This document shows positions 17,550 through 25,673 of a stretch of DNA of 64,000 nucleotides, in pieces. Made by a program: the position numbers and the translations under genes. The notes under the pieces were generated by a model that did no database searches, had not been told where the DNA came from, and saw nothing but the letters and a program-made list of their open reading frames with translations. Source of the stretch: Notoacmeibacter ruber (GTDB taxonomy: Bacteria; Pseudomonadota; Alphaproteobacteria; Rhizobiales; Rhizobiaceae); assembly GCF_003668555.1 (NCBI RefSeq), contig NZ_RCWN01000001.1:1536501-1600500 (forward strand), in the 5' to 3' direction. How positions within the stretch are numbered: position 1 is the stretch's first letter; each line of letters opens with the position of its first letter.

Positions 17550-18644
17550 ATGAAGATATTTCTCAGTTCTGTAATGCGTGATTTCGAGGATGATAGAGAA
17601 GCCGCCTTCCGCGCTATTCGAATGATCGGCCATCAGATCATCCGCGCTGAGGATTTTGACCCTTCATCCACATCACCACGAAATACATGCTTACGTGGGG
17701 TGCGTGAATCGGATTTAGTTATTCTCCTTTTGGGGGAGCGCTATGGATTTCCACAAGCTTCCGGCTTGTCGGCTACCCACGAAGAATTCCGAGAAGCTGC
17801 GGGCACGAAAGATCTAATAGTTTATATAAAAAATATGTCTAATCGAGAACCGGATCAGCAGCAGTTTGTCGAGGAGGTTCAGAAATGGGAGAATGGTTGT
17901 TTTACAGGAAATTACGATCATCCCAGCGAGCTCACTGATAAGCTCGTTGGTGTCTTGCATCGAAAAAGTTTGGAGAACGCAGCTGGTCAACCAGATGATT
18001 CAATTTTGAAGAAGCGTGCAATTTCCATGCTGGCCGAAAATTCCATTCGGCACAATAATCACAGAGCGTTTTTGGAAATGGCTGTGGCGGTGGGCCCCGA
18101 GCAGCAAATTTTACGACCTAGCCAGATCGACGCTCCCGAACTTAAGGATTTTATGTTTTCGCTTCTTTTTTCGAGAGCGTCGGCGTTTTTCGATCGAAAT
18201 GATGGAAGCAAGATGCACGTAGTGGATGACAATCTCATATGTGAACAACATGATAGAAGTGTTACTATATATCCAAACGGCGATATATTAATGTCACTGC
18301 CGATTGAATCAAATAATACCAGCCAAATGGCTATTATCCAAGAAAATATTTTGGACCAGATCGAGATGTGCTTCTCGATTTCTGATATGATTCTTAAACA
18401 TACCGATGAAACCGAGCGCATTCGACGTGTGGCTCCCGCAGTCAATATTCATGGAGCCGATCACTGGGGATGGCGCACCCGCGGTGACGCAAACAACAAT
18501 CCGAACGGAATAAAAATCCGAATATGGGGGACCGAACCAACTCCGGTGCTTCTACAGCCAGCTGTAAGGCCAAGAGCCGTTTTGAGCACTCAGAAAAGTG
18601 AAATGGCCGAGGATCTTACGGTTTTACTTAGTCGACAATTTTGA
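17550..18644 (+). CDS. DUF4062 domain-containing protein
   Basis: A 364-residue protein. The first 100 residues match DUF4062: it begins MKIFLSSVMRDFEDDREAA, continues with ESDLVILLLGERYG, and has the THEEFREA motif where a conserved acidic residue sits. DUF4062 is often described as TIR-like in fold and is found fused to NTPase or effector modules, including in defence-type genes. Residues about 150-364 form a domain I do not recognise, without membrane helices or a Walker motif. The start is the ATG at 17550 with AGGA nine bases upstream, not the TTG ten codons earlier. GC content and codon use are clearly lower than in neighbours, pointing to horizontal acquisition. Confidence 0.8.
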   Translation: MKIFLSSVMRDFEDDREAAFRAIRMIGHQIIRAEDFDPSSTSPRNTCLRGVRESDLVILLLGERYGFPQASGLSATHEEFREAAGTKDLIVYIKNMSNREPDQQQFVEEVQKWENGCFTGNYDHPSELTDKLVGVLHRKSLENAAGQPDDSILKKRAISMLAENSIRHNNHRAFLEMAVAVGPEQQILRPSQIDAPELKDFMFSLLFSRASAFFDRNDGSKMHVVDDNLICEQHDRSVTIYPNGDILMSLPIESNNTSQMAIIQENILDQIEMCFSISDMILKHTDETERIRRVAPAVNIHGADHWGWRTRGDANNNPNGIKIRIWGTEPTPVLLQPAVRPRAVLSTQKSEMAEDLTVLLSRQF

Positions 18645-19179
18645 TTTTCGAAGGCGTCATCGTCCTTTATCCACCCCTCGCCCACCTCCCTTATCCTCAC
18701 CACCATCGCCTTCCATGGAGTGCCGGGTCGCGGACCGGAGGCCCGGCGGGGGCGAGGCTTTGCATGGCGGGGCGTCCGCAGCCGGTGCGTTCGCCCGTGG
18801 ATACAGCACGTCCTTTGGCCACTGCGCTGGAGTGAAGTCGATTGGTGGGCTTTGAAAACTGCCGCTGACGCGGAGGCCAAACCACGCCTTTTTCGAAGTC
18901 ACGGGCCCCTACCTCCCGAAAGGGAGACGTGGCCGGGAAGGCTTCGGGATCGAACGCCCAGAGACAAATGAGCCGGGCTGGCGGAACCCGTTTCGCCCCC
19001 TTACCAACCAGGCTTATTGGCGCGACGCTCCGCCGGCCCTGAACTCCACCTCTTCCAATAGCCAGACGGCATCGGCTGGGCGTGGTGCCAATAGAGCGCG
19101 TCCTCTCCGCGCAACCACCCTCCCCGTCGAGCATTCCCCTTTCGAACCGCAATGACATGCCCCATCGAAAGGACGGACA
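18645..19179. other. Non-coding, possibly repetitive intergenic DNA
   Basis: About 535 bp without a credible gene. Open frames exist on both strands (for example 18657-18902 and 18697-19362, minus) but overlap each other. Their compositions are Pro/Arg-rich, and they lack domain features and good ribosome binding sites. The block beginning near 18690 has the feel of dispersed intergenic repeat DNA seen in several alphaproteobacteria, an impression rather than a demonstration. It returns to high GC after the AT-richer DUF4062 gene, so the accessory pocket probably ends near 18650. Confidence 0.35.
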
Positions 19180-19377
19180 ATGAGCGAAGACATCACCCCC
19201 GCAATGCGCGAGAACGAAGGCAAGGACTGGAGCGATGACGAGATCGCCATGCTCCGCCAGCTCAATGACGAGAACGCGCCGGTGAAGGTTGCCTCGGTCA
19301 AGCTCGGCCGCCCGCCGCAGGAAATCAAGGCCAAGTGCTTTGAGGAAAAGATCGACCTGCATATGCTGGACGACTGA
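19180..19377 (+). CDS. Small protein with a GcrA/Myb-like helix-turn-helix pattern
   Basis: A 65-residue acidic protein preceded by GAAAGGACGG, a good ribosome binding site. The segment from Trp17 (WSDDEIAMLRQLNDENAP...ASVKLGRPPQEIKAKC) has the W-x4-I-x2-L...VA-x2-LGR-x3-I-x2-K layout of small SANT/Myb or GcrA-type DNA-binding helices. GcrA itself is longer and has a zinc-binding C-terminus that is absent here. No function can be assigned; DNA binding is an inference. It stands alone, ended by a strong terminator shared with the convergent gene. Confidence 0.65.
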   Translation: MSEDITPAMRENEGKDWSDDEIAMLRQLNDENAPVKVASVKLGRPPQEIKAKCFEEKIDLHMLDD

Positions 19378-19400
19378 CGCGTCCCGATCGCGCTCGATAC

Positions 19401-19431
19401 AAAAAGGCCGGGCTCGATGCCCGGCCTTTTT
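19401..19431. terminator. Bidirectional intrinsic terminator
   Basis: The stem GGCCGGGC/GCCCGGCC (19406-19413 with 19419-19426, 5-base loop) is flanked by AAAAA on the left and TTTTT on the right, so it serves both the rightward small gene and the leftward FMN-binding protein gene. Confidence 0.92.
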
Positions 19432-19440
19432 CGGATCGGC

Positions 19441-19968
19441 TTACATCTTCACCTGCTTGTTATCGCCGGAGGATGGCTGCTTGCCGGTCACTGCGGCCTT
19501 CAGATAGCCAAAGCCATAGACGATGGCCGAACTGGGCGAATCCCAATATTCGGCGGTTTCCAGCTCCACGCGGATCAGCCGCAGGCGCGGATCGTCGGTG
19601 CCGTCGGGAAACCAGGTGCGCACCGGCTCGGACCACAGTTCCTCGATCTTCTGCCGATCATTGTGGATCGATGCGCGGCCGACCGCCGAAACCCAGTTTT
19701 TGTTGTCATCATCGGAGTAATGCAGCGTGACGCGCGGGTCGGCTTCGATCTCGCCGATCTTGCGGCTCTCGGCGCTGGTGAAGAACCAGAGTTCGTCGCC
19801 ATATTCATGGCTGACCGCCGCCATCGGACGCGAATGGTGAAGCCCTTCCCGCGTATAGGTGCCGAACATGCAGGACCGCGCCTGTTTGACCAGTTCGACG
19901 ACCTTCTTGCGATGTTCGGCATCGCTGACGGTATCCATGTCGGTAGCGGGTTCGGTGGAAGGCTGCAT
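19441..19968 (-). CDS. Pyridoxamine 5'-phosphate oxidase family (general stress protein 26-like) protein
   Basis: A 175-residue split-barrel flavin-binding protein. The pattern from residue 30 (ARSCMFGTYTREGLHHSRPMAAV) through ELWFFTSAESRKIGEI and DPRVTLHYSD follows the COG3871 'general stress protein 26' group, whose members bind FMN or related cofactors and are induced by stress. It is not PdxH, which is longer and has a PLP-binding C-terminal motif. The WFPDGTDDPRLRLIRVE segment is typical of this subgroup. The gene stands between two leftward units and has its own terminator downstream. Confidence 0.85.
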   Translation of the reverse strand: MQPSTEPATDMDTVSDAEHRKKVVELVKQARSCMFGTYTREGLHHSRPMAAVSHEYGDELWFFTSAESRKIGEIEADPRVTLHYSDDDNKNWVSAVGRASIHNDRQKIEELWSEPVRTWFPDGTDDPRLRLIRVELETAEYWDSPSSAIVYGFGYLKAAVTGKQPSSGDNKQVKM

Positions 19969-20059
19969 GATGATCGGTCCTTTATCGGTTGCCCGCCATC
20001 AATGTTCGCAAAAGGCTGCCGTTCCGAAGAGGGAGGAGGAAATCTGCGTCCCCCCGGAA

Positions 20060-20821
20060 TTACGGTTTCATCCGCCACCCGGTCTTGAAGATCCACGAAA
20101 TGATGGCCAGCGCGATCGCCATGAAGACGAGCGTCATGCCGAGGCTGATCGCCACCGTCACGTCGCTGCTCTCATAGAAGGCCCAGCGGAAGCCCGAGAC
20201 GAGATAGACCACCGGATTGATAAGGCTGACATCCTGCCAGAAGGGCGGCAGCATATCGATGGAGTAGAAGGTGCCGCCGAGAAAGGCGAGCGGCGTGACC
20301 ACCAGAAGCGGCACGATCTGCAGCTTCTCGAAGCCGTCCGCCCATATGCCGATGATAAACCCGTAAAGCGCAAAGGTCGCGGCGGTCAGCACCAGAAAGA
20401 GCAGCATCAGAAATGGATGGCGGATCTCGAAATCCATGAACACCATCGCCGTCGCAAGGATGATGAGACCGAGAAAGATCGATTTGGTCGCCGCCGCGCC
20501 GACATAGCCGAGCACCACCTCGATGGCCGAGATGGGCGCGCTCAGGACTTCATAGATCGTCCCCGCAAAGCGTGGAAAATAGATGCCGAAGGAGGCGTTG
20601 CTGATCGACTGCGTCAGAAGCTGAAGCATGATCAGACCGGGCACGATGAAGGCGCCATAGGACACCCCGTCGACCTCGTCGATGCGCGAGCCAATCGCCG
20701 CGCCGAAGACGACGAAATAGAGCGATGTCGAGATGACCGGAGAAATGATCGATTGCGTGAAGGTTCTGAGGGCGCGCGCGATTTCGAACTTGTAGATGGC
20801 CCAGACGGCATACCAGTTCAT
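20060..20821 (-). CDS. ABC-2 type transporter permease
   Basis: The 253-residue membrane subunit of an ABC exporter, with six hydrophobic helices and an ABC-2 fold. The family pattern is visible in the N-terminal cytoplasmic helix ([22 protein letters not shown]) and in the mid-protein [20 protein letters not shown] motif between helices 5 and 6, characteristic of ABC-2 permeases. The upstream ATPase gene overlaps it by 4 bp, so the two are translationally coupled and make one exporter. Substrate is unknown; drug, polysaccharide or lipid are usual for the family. Confidence 0.9.
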   Translation of the reverse strand: MNWYAVWAIYKFEIARALRTFTQSIISPVISTSLYFVVFGAAIGSRIDEVDGVSYGAFIVPGLIMLQLLTQSISNASFGIYFPRFAGTIYEVLSAPISAIEVVLGYVGAAATKSIFLGLIILATAMVFMDFEIRHPFLMLLFLVLTAATFALYGFIIGIWADGFEKLQIVPLLVVTPLAFLGGTFYSIDMLPPFWQDVSLINPVVYLVSGFRWAFYESSDVTVAISLGMTLVFMAIALAIISWIFKTGWRMKP

Positions 20822-21759
20822 CGGTTCTGCTCCACGAGGTTCACGAAAATATCCTCCAGGGTGGATTGGTGCGTTTCGACATCGCGCACCGCAATGCCGC
20901 TCTCGGCGATATCGCTCATCAGCCGGGCGATGCCGGTCCGCTCGGCCTGCGTGTCGTAGCTGTAGCGTAGCGTCCGGCCGCCCTCTTCCAGCGAAAGGCC
21001 GTCGCGTTCGAGGCCCGCGGGCAGCGTATCGATCGGGTCTTGAAGGACGATGGTGAGGTCCTTGGAGCCCAGCTTTCGCATCAGTTCGGCCTTTTCCTCG
21101 ACCACGATCAGCCGGCCGCCCGAAATGACGCCGATCCGGTCGGCCATTTCCTCGGCCTCCTCGATATAGTGCGTGGTCAGGATCACCGTGACGCCGCCTT
21201 CACGCAATTCGCCGACCACGTTCCACATCTCGCGGCGCAGCGACACATCGACGCCGGCGGTCGGTTCGTCGAGGAACAGCACTTCCGGCTCGTGGGCTAG
21301 GGCCTTGGCGATCAGGACGCGCCGCTTCATGCCGCCCGACAGGGTGCGCAACTGATTGTCCCGCTTGTCCCAAAGGGTCAGCGCCTTCAATGTCCGTTCG
21401 ATGACGGCATCGTCCGCCGGCTTGCCGAACAGGCCTCGCGAAAAGGCCACCGTATTGTGGACCGTCTCGAAAGCGTCGGTCGTCAGTTCCTGGGGAACGA
21501 GGCCGATCTTCGCCCGCGCCGCGCGGAAATCCTTGACGACGTCATGGCCGTCGACCCGGATCGTGCCTTCCTTGAGCTGGGCGAGACCGCAGATCAGCGA
21601 GATCAGCGTCGTCTTGCCGGCGCCATTAGGCCCGAGCAGCGCAAAAATCTCGCCCTTCCTGATCTGCAGGTCGATGTTCTGGAGGGCCTTGAAGCCGTCA
21701 TCATAGGTTTTCGAAACGTTCTGAACGTCCAGTATGAATTGTGCCGGCGCGGCAGACAT
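20818..21759 (-). CDS. ABC transporter ATP-binding protein (CcmA/DrrA type)
   Basis: A 313-residue nucleotide-binding subunit. Walker A is GPNGAGKTT near residue 40, the signature is LSGGMKRR near 140, and Walker B is [12 protein letters not shown] near 160, followed by the switch His in [15 protein letters not shown]. The extra C-terminal 80 residues after the core ATPase are usual for ABC-2 exporters of the DrrA/NodI kind. Its stop overlaps the permease start by 4 bp. Together they form a complete two-gene exporter. Confidence 0.93.
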   Translation of the reverse strand: MSAAPAQFILDVQNVSKTYDDGFKALQNIDLQIRKGEIFALLGPNGAGKTTLISLICGLAQLKEGTIRVDGHDVVKDFRAARAKIGLVPQELTTDAFETVHNTVAFSRGLFGKPADDAVIERTLKALTLWDKRDNQLRTLSGGMKRRVLIAKALAHEPEVLFLDEPTAGVDVSLRREMWNVVGELREGGVTVILTTHYIEEAEEMADRIGVISGGRLIVVEEKAELMRKLGSKDLTIVLQDPIDTLPAGLERDGLSLEEGGRTLRYSYDTQAERTGIARLMSDIAESGIAVRDVETHQSTLEDIFVNLVEQNR

Positions 21760-21960
21760 GGCGGTTCCATCACAAATAATCGGTCGGCAGCCTTAGCTGG
21801 GGCGCCAGCTCAAAAAATCGATACATGGCGGCAGGTGACGCTCCGTTCCCATTTCGAGACCTCAGGCAAATAGCTGCATTCGATACTGACCTTGCCGGGT
21901 GCCCTCTTGCTGCCATAGCGATTGCGCAACGCGCTGTAACAACCTCACGGAGCCGATTCG

Positions 21961-22410
21961 ATGCCGATAAACCGCCGCGCCCTCATCGCAACGTCGCTTT
22001 TTGCGCTTGCGGGGTGTTCTACAGGTCGCTTCGATGCCAACCTTCTCACGCTCTCTGGCGATCAGGCGGTGAATGAACTGAGGCGCGATGCGGGCCTCTC
22101 ATCACTTCGGCGCGATAGCGGTCTCGTCCGTGCGGCCCAGCGGCAGGCCGATGCCATGGCGTCAAAAGAAACGATGAGCCACGCGGCAGGCGGCCCGTTC
22201 GCCGAGCGTGTCCGGCCCTATTACCGCGGACAGTACTACGCCGAGAACATCGCCGCAGGACAAAGCAACCTCGGGCGCGCGGTGGCCTCTTGGATTCAAT
22301 CCCCGCCCCACCGTCGCAACATGCTCGACAAACATATGCAGGCCTACGGCATCGCCTCGGCGAAAAGTCAGAGCGGCAAGCTCTACTGGGCGATGGTTCT
22401 GGCGGGTTAG
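21961..22410 (+). CDS. CAP (SCP-like) domain lipoprotein
   Basis: A 149-residue protein with a lipoprotein signal: basic start, hydrophobic core and lipobox L-A-G-Cys19, so it is probably anchored in the inner or outer membrane facing the periplasm. The mature part is a bacterial CAP domain (YkwD-like): N-E-L-R-R near residue 38, MSHAAGGPFAERV, the YYAENIAAGQ block, and the C-terminal W-x2-SPPHRRNML motif with a conserved His. Bacterial CAP proteins have no well-defined activity. It stands rightward, 200 bp from the divergent ABC exporter. Confidence 0.88.
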   Translation: MPINRRALIATSLFALAGCSTGRFDANLLTLSGDQAVNELRRDAGLSSLRRDSGLVRAAQRQADAMASKETMSHAAGGPFAERVRPYYRGQYYAENIAAGQSNLGRAVASWIQSPPHRRNMLDKHMQAYGIASAKSQSGKLYWAMVLAG

Positions 22411-22466
22411 ACGTGCCAGTATCGGCGATAGGCCAGCGGATCGAAATCCACGACGAGACACGAGTC

Positions 22467-22760
22467 ATGACGCCCGAGATCGAAATCAACCGAGAAGAAG
22501 GCGAGACCAAAGGTCGATACATCGCCAGAATCGACGGCCATGAAGCCGAGATGACCTATTCGCGCGTGGGCCAAGGCTCCATTATCATCGACCACACCGG
22601 CGTGCCGGACTCCCTTCGAGGCAGGGGTGTGGGCGAGGCGCTGGTCAAGCGCGGGGTTGAAGATGCGCGCGCCGAAAGCCGGACGATCATTCCGCTCTGC
22701 CCTTTCGCCAAGGCGCAGATCGAGCGCCACAGCGATTGGCAGGACGTCCTGAAGCGTTAG
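22467..22760 (+). CDS. GNAT family N-acetyltransferase, short YjdJ type
   Basis: A 97-residue minimal acetyltransferase domain. Acetyl-CoA-binding motif A is clear in the segment DSLRGRGVGEALVKRGV (the R/Q-x2-G-x-G/A pattern). The FxRVGxxxIIIDHT strand before it and the PLCPFAKAQIERH end are typical of the YjdJ (GNAT_YJDJ) proteins. The open frame extends upstream across the CAP gene, but that part is a shadow. ATG 22467 is preferred; an in-frame GTG lies at 22413, right after the CAP stop. Substrate unknown. Confidence 0.82.
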   Translation: MTPEIEINREEGETKGRYIARIDGHEAEMTYSRVGQGSIIIDHTGVPDSLRGRGVGEALVKRGVEDARAESRTIIPLCPFAKAQIERHSDWQDVLKR

Positions 22761-22797
22761 ATCGACGGGTGCCGTTTTCTATTGAGAGGTAAGCGTC

Positions 22798-23760
22798 ATG
22801 TCCTTTTCGCCCTGTCCCGATCCTGTTCCCGGCAATGCGGAAAGTGTCGATGCGATCGAGACGCTGATCGTCCCCCGCGCTGTCGACCTTGGCGGAATGG
22901 AGGTGCGGCGCGCCCTTCCCTCGACCAAACGGCAAATGGTCGGCCCTTTCATCTTCTTCGACCAGATGGGGCCTGCGGAATTTCTGACCGATCAGGGTAT
23001 CGATGTGCGACCACATCCGCACATCAACCTGGCGACCGTCACCTACCTGTTCGACGGCGAAATTCGCCACCGCGATTCCCTTGGCACCGACATCGCCATA
23101 CAGCCAGGCGCGGTGAACTGGATGATGGCCGGGCGCGGCATCGTCCATTCGGAACGGACCAGCGAAGATCGCCGGCAGAACGGTCAGAAACTCTTCGGGA
23201 TTCAGACTTGGGTCGCGCTTCCGGAAGACGCCGAGGAACGCGACCCGGCTTTCAAACATCATGGCGTGTCCGATTTGCCGATCATTTCCGATCATGGCGT
23301 AGAGGCACGCCTGATCGCCGGAGAATGGATGGGCGCTTCATCGCCGCTCCAGACCGCATCGGAAACGCTATACGCCGACGTGCAATTGCAGAGCGGACGG
23401 TCCGCACCGATCGATGCGAATTTTGAAGAGCGGGCGCTCTACACGATCGGCGGCAATATCGAGATCGCCGGACAGAGTTTCGGACCTAATCAGCTTCTGG
23501 TTCTTCGGCCAGGCGATCCCATCACCGTGAAGGCAACCGAAGACGCCCGATTCATGCTCTTCGGCGGATCGCCGATGGGTGGCCCACGCTATATCTGGTG
23601 GAACTTTGTCTCTTCTCGCGCCGAGCGCATCGCGCAGGCGAAGGAGGAATGGCGACAGGGACGGTTCACGACGGTACCGGGCGACGAAGACGATTTCATC
23701 CCGCTACCCGAAAATTCTGGCAAGCCACGCCGCGCCACGGGTGGCGTTGTCTATCCCTAG
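22798..23760 (+). CDS. Pirin family protein
   Basis: A 320-residue bicupin. The N-terminal pirin domain has the metal-binding His-rich segment PHPHINLATVTYLF near residues 75-90 and GIVHSER near 120, giving the three His and one Glu ligands of the first cupin barrel. The C-terminal pirin_C domain follows from about residue 190. Bacterial pirins (YhhW-like) show quercetinase activity in some cases; others act as regulators. It starts 37 bp after the GNAT gene with GAGAGG upstream, and is probably cotranscribed with it. Confidence 0.92.
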   Translation: MSFSPCPDPVPGNAESVDAIETLIVPRAVDLGGMEVRRALPSTKRQMVGPFIFFDQMGPAEFLTDQGIDVRPHPHINLATVTYLFDGEIRHRDSLGTDIAIQPGAVNWMMAGRGIVHSERTSEDRRQNGQKLFGIQTWVALPEDAEERDPAFKHHGVSDLPIISDHGVEARLIAGEWMGASSPLQTASETLYADVQLQSGRSAPIDANFEERALYTIGGNIEIAGQSFGPNQLLVLRPGDPITVKATEDARFMLFGGSPMGGPRYIWWNFVSSRAERIAQAKEEWRQGRFTTVPGDEDDFIPLPENSGKPRRATGGVVYP

Positions 23761-23841
23761 GAGGGTGCCGCCGCCCTCAACCGGCCTCAATTAACTGCCA
23801 ACCCTTGAAAACGCTGATAGGGGACTAGGCGGAGAATCGCT

Positions 23842-24936
23842 GTGGCGATAACGTTTGAACAGGGACGAACGCGCGGGCTGACGGTTCGTGAAAACCGCTT
23901 GATGTCGATGGAAATCGAGGGAGCTGGCCGCTGGATTTTCGCCGCCGCTGCATTCGTGATCGCGTTTGGCGTACGCTATGCGCTCAACCTCGATCTGCCG
24001 ATCGGCTTCCCTTACATCACTTTCCTGCCTGCCGTTATCATCACCACATTCGTCGCCGGGCTTTGGCCGGGAATTGTGACGTCCATCGCAGGCGGACTGG
24101 CGGCTTGGTACTTCTTCATTGCACCTTATGGCAGCTTTGCCCTGAACGCCAATTCGGCCTTGGCGCTCGGCTTTTATATCTTCATCGTCGGTATCGACCT
24201 CGCAATTATCAACATCATGAGCCGCGCTCTTCACAGGCTGGCGGAAGAGCGTCGTCGCAGTGCGGAACTCGCTCAAAGCCGGGAGTTCATGTTCAGTGAA
24301 TTGCAGCACCGCGTGTCCAATAATCTGCAGGTCGTCGCATCGCTGATGCAGATGCAGAAACGGCGCATCAGCGATGCGGAGGCGATGAAAATCGTCGACG
24401 AAGCTATTCGGCGACTGCAACTGGTCAGCAAAATCCAGCGTGCACTGCACAATCCCCATGGTCAGCGCATCCCGCTCAAGGATTTTCTCAATGAGATGGT
24501 GCCCGACGTGATCGAAGCCGCTGGCGGCAGTCATTCTATCTCGCATCGTGTGGTAACGGACGAGTCCACGAAGGACGTTGTCCTTTCCAGTACGCAGTCC
24601 GTTCCTGTCGGCCTTATTGCCGCGGAACTGGTCGCCAACTCGATCGAACACGGCTTTGAGGGCCGTGAAAACGGACATATTCAGATCGAGGTCAAAAAGT
24701 CGGATACCGACATGGTCGCGCTATGCATTGCGGATGACGGTCATGGAATTCCAGACGGTTTCGAACTCTCACAATCTGACTCGCTCGGTATGCAGATCGC
24801 GCGTGCTTTTGCCATGCAGCTCGGCGGCGAACTCATCATGAAGCGAGAGAATGGCACCCGTGCCGTCCTCACCTTCCCGCAGGCCGATCCGGACGATCTG
24901 AGCGAACAAGAGCCACATGCGCTGACCGAGGCTTGA
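23842..24936 (+). CDS. Membrane sensor histidine kinase (DUF4118 plus HisKA_2)
   Basis: A 364-residue kinase. Residues about 30-130 hold a KdpD-like DUF4118 four-helix membrane module. The HisKA_2 box ELQHRVSNNLQVVASLMQMQ follows with phospho-acceptor His156, and an HATPase domain follows, with N box LVANSIEHGF and G1 box IADDGHGIPDG. This kinase class is typical of alphaproteobacteria. No receiver or response regulator gene is adjacent, so it is an orphan kinase here. The start is a GTG at 23842; Met21 or Met23 are alternatives, giving a shorter cytoplasmic N-terminus. Confidence 0.9.
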   Translation: MAITFEQGRTRGLTVRENRLMSMEIEGAGRWIFAAAAFVIAFGVRYALNLDLPIGFPYITFLPAVIITTFVAGLWPGIVTSIAGGLAAWYFFIAPYGSFALNANSALALGFYIFIVGIDLAIINIMSRALHRLAEERRRSAELAQSREFMFSELQHRVSNNLQVVASLMQMQKRRISDAEAMKIVDEAIRRLQLVSKIQRALHNPHGQRIPLKDFLNEMVPDVIEAAGGSHSISHRVVTDESTKDVVLSSTQSVPVGLIAAELVANSIEHGFEGRENGHIQIEVKKSDTDMVALCIADDGHGIPDGFELSQSDSLGMQIARAFAMQLGGELIMKRENGTRAVLTFPQADPDDLSEQEPHALTEA

Positions 24937-25068
24937 AGCGATTTTGCATGGCTCCTGCAAGCCATGCATTCTTGCAATGCTGCTCCGCAACATAAGCGCT
25001 TCAACATATCCCTGAGCGCGGCCATATTCCCTTCAACAGCAGCCGAAAAAACCCGAGGGGAAGTAACG

Positions 25069-25200
25069 ATGGCTAACCGTTTTTTCCGTTTCCGGAGCCG
25101 CCGCGTGCGCGAGGAAGAGTACCTGTCCCGTGCGACCGATCTGGCCGACCTGGAACGCCGCATGCGTAATCTCGACAATGGTCGGATTGGCAGCTTCTGA
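25069..25200 (+). CDS. DUF3563 family mini-protein
   Basis: Encodes 43 residues rich in Arg and Glu. The sequence EEEYLSRATDLADLERRMRNLD is the DUF3563 signature, a family of very small proteins common in Hyphomicrobiales, Burkholderia and relatives, with no known function. The true start is the ATG at 25069, preceded by GAGGGGAAGTAACG; the longer open frame upstream has no support. A strong terminator follows after 22 bp. It is probably monocistronic. Confidence 0.85.
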   Translation: MANRFFRFRSRRVREEEYLSRATDLADLERRMRNLDNGRIGSF

Positions 25201-25222
25201 AAGCCGCCCTTATCGCAGTTTT

Positions 25223-25251
25223 AAAAACCCGCCTTTCGTGGCGGGTTTTTT
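25223..25251. terminator. Bidirectional intrinsic terminator
   Basis: The stem AAAAACCCGCC/GGCGGGTTTTT (25223-25233 with 25240-25250) has a 6-base loop. It serves the rightward DUF3563 gene and lies immediately beyond the stop of the leftward DUF1330 gene, so it also ends the long leftward unit. Confidence 0.93.
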
Positions 25252-25253
25252 AT

Positions 25254-25673
25254 TTAGCCAAAGACCTCTCCGGCTTTCTGCGGTTCGGTCCGGATCAGAC
25301 GCGACGTCAAAACGGCAGCCTGGCGATGCTTCACCGCCTTGCGATAGACGGGATCGCGAATCATATCTACAAACGCTGAAAGGCTTGGATATTCAGCGAT
25401 GAAACAATGGTCCCATTGCTCCTCCGATGGGCCGATCAGCATGAATTCGAAACGGCCGCGCCAAACGATCTTTCCGCCGAGCCGCCGAAAGACCGGGCCG
25501 CTTTCACGGCCGTAGGCGGCATAGGCTTCGGCGCCGGATACCTCCCGCCCGTCTTCATATTCGGCGCTCTCGCGCAACCTCACAAGGTTGAGCATATGCA
25601 AGGGTCCCTCGCGATCCATCTCCCGAAACGCACGAAAGGTCTCTTTGTCTGGATCGACATGGTGGTCTGTCAT
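25254..25673 (-). CDS. DUF1330 domain-containing protein
   Basis: A 139-residue dimeric alpha-beta barrel-like protein. The pattern GPLHMLNLVRLRE...AYAAYGRESGPVFRRLGGKIVWRG...FIAEYPSLSAFVDMIRDPVYRKAVKHRQAA is the DUF1330 layout; no enzymatic function is established for the family. Its ATG overlaps the stop of the upstream hydrolase gene by 4 bp, so it is translationally coupled to it and forms the last gene of the leftward unit. Confidence 0.85.
   Translation of the reverse strand: MTDHHVDPDKETFRAFREMDREGPLHMLNLVRLRESAEYEDGREVSGAEAYAAYGRESGPVFRRLGGKIVWRGRFEFMLIGPSEEQWDHCFIAEYPSLSAFVDMIRDPVYRKAVKHRQAAVLTSRLIRTEPQKAGEVFG

Noticed and set aside
18697-19362. 221-codon frame on the minus strand
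   Set aside because: It overlaps the small HTH-like gene, has no ribosome binding site and shows no domain; low-complexity Pro/Arg-rich composition.
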